Shown piece after piece: positions 1-4,475 of a DNA stretch of 15,516 nt. A program made the position numbers and the translations under genes. Under the pieces are notes generated by a model that was given only the letters and a program-made list of their open reading frames with translations, did no database searches and was not told the DNA's origin. The DNA is taken from NCBI GenBank assembly GCA_934371135.1, contig CAKRNO010000029.1, positions 1-15,516 of the forward strand, read 5' to 3'. Every line of letters starts with the position of its first letter. The stretch's first letter is position 1. The DNA is from an uncultured Eubacteriales bacterium (GTDB taxonomy: Bacteria > Bacillota > Clostridia > Oscillospirales > CAG-272).

Positions 1-206
1 CCACTCTCTTGTGAACCGGGTTCCGCGCCCGCGGAACCCAGTTCACATCTTCGCCGCAGACGGCGGTAGCTCAAACCGATATTCTTTTCGCATCTTCCAT
101 AAGTTTCGCCTGCGGCGAAACTTCACCCTAGCCGACGCGTTTATGCGTCGCAGGGCGCCCCCGGCGAATACCTGGGTGGCATCCTTGCCGGACCTGGGTA
201 GCCGTT
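1..206. other. Non-coding stretch with three inverted repeats
   Basis: No convincing gene is seen here. Three hairpins lie in a row: 11-26 with 31-46 (16 pairs, one C/A mismatch that becomes a G-U pair in minus-strand RNA), 102-110 with 114-122 (9 perfect pairs, 3-nt loop), and 133-138 with 145-150 (6 pairs). The segment CCTGGGT occurs twice near 171-200. The hairpins lie downstream of the XRE gene on the minus strand and could end or stabilise its transcript, but none has a clear T-tract on either strand. The function is unknown. Confidence 0.4.
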
Positions 207-425
207 TCAGTCCGACAGTGAACGCGGAGAAACAATCAGCCCCGCAATATAATCCAGGGAAACATTGTAGTATTTTGCAAGGCAAACGGCAATGTCCAAA
301 GGGATTTCCCTCTCGCCGCGCTCATAACGTTGATATGTGGTCGTATAAAGCCCGATGGCGGCGGCAACCTCCGCCTGCGTCTTGTCACTGTCTTCCCGTA
401 AATCCCTGATTCTTCCGTAAAACAT
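207..425 (-). CDS. XRE-family helix-turn-helix repressor (72 aa)
   Basis: This is a small DNA-binding protein of the Cro/C1 (HTH_3) type, nearly all of it one five-helix domain. The typical signature is visible: LREDSDKTQAEVAAAIG (helices 1-2), then TTTYQRYERGEREIP (recognition helix and following turn), then LAKYYNVSLDYIAGL at the end. The length is normal for a single-domain XRE regulator. The start at 425 is chosen because AAAGGAGG on the minus strand lies about 8 nt upstream; the ATG two codons earlier (431) sits too close to that site. The gene is divergent from the lipoprotein at 623, and two matching palindromes lie between them. It therefore probably represses that promoter and may repress its own; no good minus-strand promoter was found. 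The family call is secure and the target is inferred. Confidence 0.88.
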   Translation of the reverse strand: MFYGRIRDLREDSDKTQAEVAAAIGLYTTTYQRYERGEREIPLDIAVCLAKYYNVSLDYIAGLIVSPRSLSD

Positions 426-461
426 TCGCATCCCCTCCTTTCATACTATGTAAAGCAGAAA

Positions 462-477
462 AACACCAAAAGGTGTT
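462..477. promoter_or_regulatory. Palindromic operator 1 (AACACC-N4-GGTGTT)
   Basis: A perfect inverted repeat, AACACC AAAA GGTGTT, whose right arm runs into the -35 box (476-481) of the lipoprotein promoter. Its arms are identical to those of the palindrome at 484-499, 22 bp (two helical turns) away. The position and symmetry fit a dimeric repressor site, most simply for the adjacent XRE protein. The binding protein is an inference. Confidence 0.72.
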
Positions 478-504
478 GACAACAACACCGTATGGTGTTA
501 TTAT
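476..504 (+). promoter_or_regulatory. Sigma-A promoter for the lipoprotein gene
   Basis: The -35 box TTGACA (476-481) and -10 box TATTAT (499-504) are separated by exactly 17 bp, close to consensus. Transcription would start near 511, leaving a leader of about 110 nt before the lipoprotein start. Both palindromic operators overlap this promoter, so a bound repressor would block polymerase directly. Confidence 0.82.
484..499. promoter_or_regulatory. Palindromic operator 2 (AACACC-N4-GGTGTT)
   Basis: A perfect inverted repeat, AACACC GTAT GGTGTT, with the same arms as operator 1 but a different 4-nt centre. It fills the promoter spacer and touches the first base of the -10 box. A further partial half site (ATGGTG) follows at 503-508. 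Conserved arms with a free centre suggest that the arms are what a protein reads. Confidence 0.72.
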
Positions 505-521
505 GGTGACAAGTTTACCCC

Positions 522-626
522 ATGAAAACAAAAACGCACAGAATGACAAGACACAATTTGAAGAAACGACACATTTGCAAAAATGATCGGTGCTTCAAAA
601 CTCATGGGAGAAGGAGGAAATCATGA
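522..626 (+). CDS. Possible 34-aa basic leader ORF upstream of the lipoprotein
   Basis: The first ATG after the predicted transcription start opens a 34-codon frame ending at TGA 624-626, which overlaps the lipoprotein start as ATGA. The peptide is very rich in Lys, Arg and His (it begins MKTKTHRMTRHNLKKRH) and has two cysteines. There is no Shine-Dalgarno sequence, because the leader before this ATG is only about 11 nt, so translation would have to be nearly leaderless. The overlapping stop and start would allow translational coupling, but the lipoprotein has its own strong binding site inside this frame. It may well be chance. No known family is recognised. Confidence 0.25.
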   Translation: MKTKTHRMTRHNLKKRHICKNDRCFKTHGRRRKS

Positions 627-1300
627 AAAGGATGCGCATCATGCTCGCGATTGCTCTGCTATGCTGTCTGATACTCTGTGGTTGCGATACACTGAATGAC
701 GGTTCACAAACTGCCAATCCATCGGGGAGCAATACGCATGTACACCAATTCGGGAAATGGAAAGTCGTTAAATCCGCAACACTTACTGAAACGGGTGTAC
801 AGGAACGCACTTGCTCATGCGGCAAAAAGGAGACACAATCCATACCCAAAATCAAGAGCGACTGGAAGGTCGGACATTACATCGATGATTTTGGTGAAGA
901 AACTGACGACGCTTATGCGATCGGAACGTTCTACGGGTATTTCAGCAACAGCGCTACAACTCATTCCGATTTGACCGTATTTGTTTATCTTGATAAGGAC
1001 ACGGCAACCCGTGTCAGCATAAGGCTTTTGGAATATGGCTCCCACAAGGCCACTTTTGCTACTCACGAAACCACTAAAATCAAGATAAAAACCGATTCCG
1101 ATTATGTTGCATCCTATTTGATTGGCGGGTCGTCGGATTTGATCGCTCTCGGCGAGGATTTTGTGAATCAAATTCTTAATAGTAAAACAATAAGTTGTGT
1201 CATTACGACTTCCTCGAAGTACCAGACTGTCCCCAGCGTATATCATTTTACAATCAACTGCGCCGGTGCCCGTGAAATGTATAATTTGACTGGATCTTAA
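623..1300 (+). CDS. Putative surface lipoprotein with HxH...CxC motif (225 aa)
   Basis: This is a secreted, membrane-anchored protein of unknown function. Residues 1-21 form a lipoprotein signal: basic MKRMR, a hydrophobic core, and lipobox LCGC with Cys21 as the predicted lipid site. A linker rich in Ser, Asn and Gly follows. Residues 39-77 form a small module with HVH (39-41) and CSCG (64-67), a pattern common in repeats of clostridial surface proteins and possibly metal binding. Residues 80-225 form a domain of likely beta structure with the sequence YFSNSATTHSDLTVFV, which I associate with unnamed lipoprotein domains in Firmicutes. The start at 623 is set by AAGGAGG (611-617). The codon use is much more AT-rich than in genes after 1785, suggesting transfer. 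It is under the operator-bearing promoter and probably controlled by the XRE protein. Secretion is well supported; its role is unknown. Confidence 0.85.
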   Translation: MKRMRIMLAIALLCCLILCGCDTLNDGSQTANPSGSNTHVHQFGKWKVVKSATLTETGVQERTCSCGKKETQSIPKIKSDWKVGHYIDDFGEETDDAYAIGTFYGYFSNSATTHSDLTVFVYLDKDTATRVSIRLLEYGSHKATFATHETTKIKIKTDSDYVASYLIGGSSDLIALGEDFVNQILNSKTISCVITTSSKYQTVPSVYHFTINCAGAREMYNLTGS

Positions 1301-1456
1301 ATGACGGGAGAATATATCTCTTGGTTCCCCGATTTCGAGGCTTTCATTCTACCAAACGCACATGAACTCCGTCTGTTAACCGAGAATCTCTCGCCGACGG
1401 CACTCAATCGCAGCCTCGCCAAACACTGCTGCGGGCAGGATAATGTTTTCGGTTGA
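1301..1456 (+). CDS. Hypothetical 51-aa ORF directly after the lipoprotein stop
   Basis: An ATG follows the lipoprotein TAA with no gap and in the same frame, opening 51 codons that end at TGA 1454-1456, just before the terminator at 1459. The peptide begins MTGEYISWFPDFEAF and includes a CC pair near its end. There is no binding site of its own, so it would depend on re-initiation after the upstream stop, or on stop-codon read-through, which would give a 277-residue protein. It could equally be a decayed remnant of a longer gene. No family is recognised. Confidence 0.35.
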   Translation: MTGEYISWFPDFEAFILPNAHELRLLTENLSPTALNRSLAKHCCGQDNVFG

Positions 1457-1458
1457 AC

Positions 1459-1489
1459 AAGCGCACCCCGGCGGGGTGCGCTTTTCTTT
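1459..1489 (+). terminator. Intrinsic terminator for the lipoprotein transcript
   Basis: An 11-pair perfect stem (1459-1469 with 1473-1483), loop GGC, followed by TTTTCTTT. It is placed three bases after the 51-aa ORF on the plus strand. Confidence 0.85.
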
Positions 1490-1490
1490 G

Positions 1491-1531
1491 TAAAACGAAA
1501 ACCACGCGATAATCGCGTGGTTTTCGTTTTA
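1491..1531. terminator. Perfect 20-bp-arm palindrome, likely bidirectional terminator
   Basis: Arms 1491-1510 and 1512-1531 are perfectly complementary around a single base. Each outer end is A/T-rich (TAAAAC and GTTTTA), so RNA from either strand forms a stem that ends in a run of U. It lies between convergent transcripts. Confidence 0.75.
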
Positions 1532-1535
1532 CGAA

Positions 1536-1568
1536 CAAAGAGGAGCCGGTTTTTCCGGCTCCTCTTTG
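1536..1568. terminator. Terminator-like hairpin with T5 loop
   Basis: A 14-pair perfect stem (1536-1549 with 1555-1568) closes a TTTTT loop. The arm ends CCTCTTTG, so there is only a short T-run. This is the third of four stacked hairpins at the convergent boundary. Confidence 0.6.
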
Positions 1569-1573
1569 CCATA

Positions 1574-1619
1574 TAAAAATCCCCGCGGCGTATAACCCTA
1601 TACTTCCGCCGCGGGGGAT
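1574..1619 (-). terminator. Terminator for the minus-strand gene at 1785-2297
   Basis: The GC-rich stem 1579-1590 pairs with 1607-1619, with one bulged G. On the minus strand it is followed by TTTTTATAT (1578 downward). The loop contains a small GTATA/TATAC stem. The orientation fits the end of the transcript from the DIP1984-like gene. Confidence 0.7.
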
Positions 1620-1784
1620 AAGTTTTCGCCGGGATGCCTGTGGTTCGAGCCATTCGGTCTCGTCTATTAAATTTCTTGGACCTTAACGGATAATCAATAA
1701 CAGAAAGAATAACGGAACACGTTGACCATAGACCTTTTTCATCTCTGATCAAAATAAATGGCATCCGGGCAGGGAAAAAGATGT
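1620..1784. other. Intergenic stretch without recognised features
   Basis: This stretch separates the hairpin stack from the stop of the minus-strand gene. It is AT-rich and holds no RNA gene, repeat or clear promoter that I can support. It would be the 3' untranslated part of the 1785-2297 transcript. Confidence 0.4.
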
Positions 1785-2297
1785 TTACAGTTCAATCTCC
1801 ATCGTGACCGTGCTGTTCACGAGGTCGAGCGCCGTCTGCGCGTCGGCGAGGCGGTCGGCGACCTCCACATAGGCGGCGCGCGCATCCTCGGGCACATAGT
1901 TGGCGTAGGTATAGTCGATGACGCCGGCGCTCCCGCCGTAGCCGCCGTAGCTGTTGCGCTCCTTCGGCAGAGCGGACGCCATCCCGGAGAGCTTTTCTTT
2001 CGCCTCGGAGAGCTGCGGCAGATATACGAGCAGCTCGTCGATTGTCATACCCACCCCGGGGACGACCGTCGTCGTGTTGAACACATTGACAGCGTGCTTG
2101 ATGCGGCGGATTTTGCCCTCCACCGCCGCGAGCTCCGCCTGCATGGCGGCAAAGTCATAGACGGGGCGCACCGTCTCGGGGTCCTCCCCGAGCGCCGCGT
2201 GAAACGCCTTGCATTTCGCTTCCTGTGCGAGGAGCGCACGCCGCTCCTCCATGTACTTGCGGAGCAGCTTCGCTGCCTCGGCAGATGTATATGTCAT
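1785..2297 (-). CDS. Coiled-coil protein resembling the DIP1984/septicolysin family (170 aa)
   Basis: The protein is cytoplasmic (no signal or membrane segment) and mostly helical. Residues 1-70 are a heptad-rich helix pair (TSAEAAKLLRKYMEERRALLAQ and AAMQAELAAVEGKIRRIKHAVN). The motif VNVFNTTT follows, then TIDELLVYLPQLSEAKEKL, a glycine/tyrosine loop (SYGGYGG), IDYTYANY, and a last helix ending DLVNSTVTMEIEL. The order of helix pair, N-x-x-N-T motif, helix pair, short strand and terminal helix with an Asn-Ser/Thr end matches what I know of DIP1984-type proteins, though identity appears low. The start at 2297 has GGGAGGAAA upstream at good spacing. It is single-gene, with its own promoter and terminator. 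The biochemical role of this family is unknown. Confidence 0.75.
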   Translation of the reverse strand: MTYTSAEAAKLLRKYMEERRALLAQEAKCKAFHAALGEDPETVRPVYDFAAMQAELAAVEGKIRRIKHAVNVFNTTTVVPGVGMTIDELLVYLPQLSEAKEKLSGMASALPKERNSYGGYGGSAGVIDYTYANYVPEDARAAYVEVADRLADAQTALDLVNSTVTMEIEL

Positions 2298-2389
2298 GTT
2301 TGTTTCCTCCCTTTCCGTCTCGCGGAATCTGCGCGTATCTCACGCCCCGCCGCCCGCCGGCGATGAGGCTCTCGCTGATTGGTATCGCT

Positions 2390-2418
2390 AGGGTACCACA
2401 CAACACCCGATTTGTCAA
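2390..2418 (-). promoter_or_regulatory. Promoter for the DIP1984-like gene
   Basis: On the minus strand, TTGACA (2418-2413) is followed 17 bp later by TACCCT (2395-2390), preceded by TGG as in extended -10 promoters. The -35 is perfect and the -10 is weak. The start would lie near 2383, giving a leader of about 85 nt. Confidence 0.55.
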
Positions 2419-2485
2419 CTATTTTTAGCATTGACTTTCGCGCCGCCAAATAAATATAAGCAAGAAAGAACAACCGCCGCCCACC

Positions 2486-2510
2486 GTAGGGGCGACCATT
2501 GGTCGCCCGG
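2486..2510 (+). repeat. 25-bp palindromic repeat, copy 1 (forward)
   Basis: GTAGGGGCGACCATTGGTCG then CCCGG. The core GGGCGACCANTGGTCGCCC is self-complementary, and the GTAG end gives it a direction. It is one of seven copies in the window and is paired head-to-head with the reverse copy at 2565-2589. Confidence 0.85.
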
Positions 2511-2564
2511 CTCTCCTTGTCAAAAGGACAGCAAACGTCAAACCGAAAATTCCTTTCGCGCAAC

Positions 2565-2589
2565 GCGGGCGACCAGTGGTCGCCCCTAC
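2565..2589 (-). repeat. 25-bp palindromic repeat, copy 2 (reverse)
   Basis: The reverse complement of copy 1 with an AGT centre, ending CCCCTAC. Together the two copies form a 104-bp unit (2486-2589) with 25-bp inverted ends, which resembles paired REP elements. Confidence 0.85.
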
Positions 2590-2647
2590 AATAAAAACCG
2601 CAAAGGTGTTAAAACATATTATGCGCTAGCTAATGTTCAGACAAAAG

Positions 2648-3052
2648 TTGCGCCAGCCCCGGCAAACCTTATCCTTTTGTCGGAGAACCCGTTGGTTTGC
2701 CTGATGTATTTTCGCAGATGCGAAAATACCCTTTCTTTTTCCGCACTTTGCGCCAGCTAATGTTCAGGCAAACGTTGCGCCAGCTATTGTAAAACTTTTG
2801 AACCCGAGACAAGAGAGAAGGGATGGAGAAGCCCCGACAAACGTTGCGCCAGCTAGTGTCTAACTTGTGTTGCCGAGACAAGCGTGAGGAGATGCAGAAC
2901 CCCCGAAAACGGGGCTCGTCGTCCGTCCCGGCAACCTTTGTGATTGGTCGGAGAAGCCGTTGGTTTGCCTGATGTATTTTCGCAGGTGCGAAAATACCCT
3001 TTCTTTTTCCGCGTTTTGCGCCAGCTAATGTTCAGACAAACGTTGCGCCAGC
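2648..3052 (-). repeat. Six copies of TTGCGCCAGC
   Basis: Exact copies lie at 2648-2657, 2748-2757, 2775-2784, 2844-2853, 3016-3025 and 3043-3052, all in one orientation. Five continue as CTA and most are preceded by AACG or a T-run. The reverse form GCTGGCGCAA recurs at 12757-12766, with one-base variants at 12636, 12778 and 15442. It is a dispersed motif of unknown role. Confidence 0.7.
2657..2833 (+). repeat. 177-bp repeat, copy A
   Basis: It matches 2925-3101 at a constant offset of 268 bp with few mismatches, from CCCGGCAA to GGGATGGAGAA. It includes the hairpin 2706-2729 (11 perfect pairs, loop GA) followed by CCTTTCTTTTTCC, and two TTGCGCCAGC motifs 27 bp apart. Confidence 0.8.
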
Positions 3053-3101
3053 TATTGTAAAACTTTTGTACCCGAGACAAGAGAGAAGGGATGGAGAAAC
3101 C
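2925..3101 (+). repeat. 177-bp repeat, copy B
   Basis: The second copy of the repeat at 2657-2833. The hairpin at 2974-2997 keeps all 11 pairs, and only the loop differs (GG instead of GA). The best conserved part is the hairpin plus the motif pair. The left edge, after GGCAA, is more diverged. Confidence 0.8.
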
Positions 3102-3154
3102 GCGCTCGCGACACTGTAGGCGTACTTTGTACGGTAGGTGGCGCGAACGCGGTT
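3098..3154. other. Compound hairpin, possible structured RNA or DNA element
   Basis: Three nested stems are visible: AACCGCG (3098-3104) with CGCGGTT (3148-3154), TCGCG (3106-3110) with CGCGA (3142-3146), and CGTAC (3121-3125) with GTACG (3129-3133) around TTT. The two inner spacers (ACACTGTAGG and GTAGGTGG) remain partly unpaired. No known RNA family is recognised. Confidence 0.35.
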
Positions 3155-3174
3155 AAAGCCCCCTCGTCTCTTAA

Positions 3175-3233
3175 AGTAAAGGCAACCGATACAGCTTGCC
3201 ATCCAAACAGATGAGAAGTCAATATCGGTTGCC
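3175..3233 (-). terminator. Likely terminator downstream of pheA
   Basis: On the minus strand GGCAACCGATA (3233-3223) pairs perfectly with TATCGGTTGCC (3191-3181), followed by TTTACTTTAAG. The 31-nt loop is long for an intrinsic terminator. It begins about 9 bases after the pheA stop. Confidence 0.55.
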
Positions 3234-3241
3234 CATAAAAA

Positions 3242-4348
3242 TTATTTGGGGGCTTGTTCTCCGCCCTTATCTCTTGTCTCGAAAGAGCCCAGGATCTTTA
3301 GTCCCGATACATACAAAGATAACTCCTCCAGCATCCGCTGCCCCTCCCCGCTCGCCAGGTTCCCCTCTGCCTCCAGGAAGAAAAAATTGCTCCACGGAAG
3401 CTTCTTCGTCGGTCGCGACCGGAGCGACCGCATATTGAAGCCGTGCGCACCGATGGTGCCGATCGCCTTGGCGAGTGCCCCCGCCTCATTGCGTACCGTA
3501 AAGGTCAGAATAAAGCAGGCATCGCTCCTGTATGCGTGATGCGGCACGCGGGACATGACCGCGAAGCGGGTCGTATTGCTCGCGTCCTCGTTGATGTTGG
3601 CGGCGAGGACCGTGAGCCCCAGGAGCGCCGCCGCCTCGGGAGAGCAGATCGCCGCCACCGTGGGATCGCGCCGCTCGGCGACGCGGCTCGCCGCCACCGC
3701 CGTATTCGTCTCCTCCTCCAGGATGTACCCGCGCGCCGCGAGGAACGGCGCACACTGGGAGAGCGCCTGCGGATGACTGACGACCGTCCGGACGGTATCC
3801 GTGCTGGCTCCCACGACCCCGGCGAGGCAATGCGAAACGCGCATTTCCCACACCCCGTTGATATACAGGCTGCCGAAATAGGCGAGATCCATCACCTGCG
3901 CGACGTCCCCGGCAAAGCTGTTTTCGAGCGGCAGGACCGCTGCGTCACATTCCCCCGCCTCCACCGCCGCATAGGCGAGGCTGAAATCCGCATAGGGGCA
4001 CAGCGTCCCGTCCGGGAAGATTCTCCCCGCGGCAACGCAGGCGAATGCCCCGGGCACCCCCGCGTAGGCAATCCGCTGCCCCTCGGCGACCCGGCGATTG
4101 AGACCCGCGGACAGCCCGAGTACACTTTTCAGAAACAGCGGATAATACGACCGCACGAGGTCGTCCGGGAGGAGGGGCGCAATCTCCGCGACCGTCGCCC
4201 CGGGGTCGATGGCGGACGTCGCCGGCAGACCCTCCTCCCGCCGGCACGCGGCAACGCGGACACCCGCCCGCATCCGTTTTGCAAACGCGAGCGCCAGCTC
4301 CCTGTCGGCGGCGCGCAGCTCTTTCGTGGCTTCTTCCAGTCGATCCAT
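3242..4348 (-). CDS. pheA: Prephenate dehydratase with degenerate chorismate mutase domain (P-protein)
   Basis: This is the phenylalanine pathway enzyme converting prephenate to phenylpyruvate, 368 aa, cytoplasmic. Residues 1-85 occupy the place of an AroQ chorismate mutase. Residues 92-270 are the prephenate dehydratase domain, with LPLENSFAGD, SHCL, VVSHPQALSQC and the catalytic NTTRF. Residues 280-360 are an ACT domain (GALAKAIGTIGAHGFNM, then SRP) that normally binds Phe for feedback inhibition. By eye alignment to E. coli PheA, mutase Arg28 is kept (Arg25) and Lys39 is Arg, but Arg11, Asp48, Arg51 and Glu52 are not; the usual RE pair falls on DP of the segment AIDPGATVAEI. Mutase activity may be weak or lost. 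The start has AAAGGAG upstream. It is a single gene, divergent from dusB, with no leader-peptide attenuator seen. The dehydratase call is secure. Confidence 0.93.
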   Translation of the reverse strand: MDRLEEATKELRAADRELALAFAKRMRAGVRVAACRREEGLPATSAIDPGATVAEIAPLLPDDLVRSYYPLFLKSVLGLSAGLNRRVAEGQRIAYAGVPGAFACVAAGRIFPDGTLCPYADFSLAYAAVEAGECDAAVLPLENSFAGDVAQVMDLAYFGSLYINGVWEMRVSHCLAGVVGASTDTVRTVVSHPQALSQCAPFLAARGYILEEETNTAVAASRVAERRDPTVAAICSPEAAALLGLTVLAANINEDASNTTRFAVMSRVPHHAYRSDACFILTFTVRNEAGALAKAIGTIGAHGFNMRSLRSRPTKKLPWSNFFFLEAEGNLASGEGQRMLEELSLYVSGLKILGSFETRDKGGEQAPK

Positions 4349-4370
4349 GATGTTTCACTCCTTTTGTATG

Positions 4371-4399
4371 ACTATACACGCAAGCGTGCAATTTGTCAA
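4371..4399 (-). promoter_or_regulatory. pheA promoter
   Basis: On the minus strand TTGACA (4399-4394) and TATAGT (4376-4371) are separated by 17 bp, nearly consensus. The start would be near 4364, leaving a leader of about 16 nt, too short for attenuation or a riboswitch. Confidence 0.85.
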
Positions 4400-4419
4400 G
4401 GCGGCGCCCCGCTCTCCGC

Positions 4420-4448
4420 TTGATTTAGCCTCCGCACTGTGGTAAAAT
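4420..4448 (+). promoter_or_regulatory. dusB promoter
   Basis: TTGATT (4420-4425), a 17-bp spacer and TAAAAT (4443-4448), with TGG just before the -10 box. It is back to back with the pheA promoter, their -35 boxes about 20 bp apart. Confidence 0.8.
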
Positions 4449-4475
4449 GGAGAAAACGGAAAAAGGAGGTCCGCC

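Larger units (their letters stand above)
2590..3241. other. Gene-free repeat block
   Basis: No convincing gene is seen. The block holds a 177-bp duplication (2657-2833 and 2925-3101), a conserved 11-pair hairpin in each copy, six TTGCGCCAGC motifs, a compound hairpin at 3098-3154, and a terminator for pheA. Two short minus-strand frames across it carry repeated SWRNVC because they read through the 10-bp motif. They show no start signal and their differences do not favour silent positions. Confidence 0.6.

Noticed and set aside
43..409. Frames of 80 and 132 codons in the first 400 bases
   Set aside because: They overlap the clear XRE gene or the hairpin cluster and show no domain or start signal.
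1640..1670. GGTTCGAGCC resembling a tRNA T-arm
   Set aside because: No acceptor, D or anticodon stems can be built around it on either strand.
1297..1764. 155-codon minus-strand frame with a recombinase-like start (MARTTGIPAKTYPPRRKYRV)
   Set aside because: It reads straight through all four stacked hairpins, is mostly Lys/Arg, has no binding site, and loses any family likeness after about 20 residues.
2486..2589. Miniature transposon (MITE) with 25-bp inverted ends
   Set aside because: Each end is itself a palindrome that also occurs alone and in tandem, and no target-site duplication is seen, so a paired REP-like element fits better.
2669..3080. Two overlapping small minus-strand proteins sharing SWRNVC and KKKGYFR segments
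   Set aside because: The repeats in the peptides come from the DNA repeats. The two copies differ at coding and silent positions alike, and no start signal is present. Treated as non-coding.
4349..4364. Phenylalanine leader peptide or T-box before pheA
   Set aside because: The predicted leader is only about 16 nt, with no Phe-codon run and no T-box sequence.
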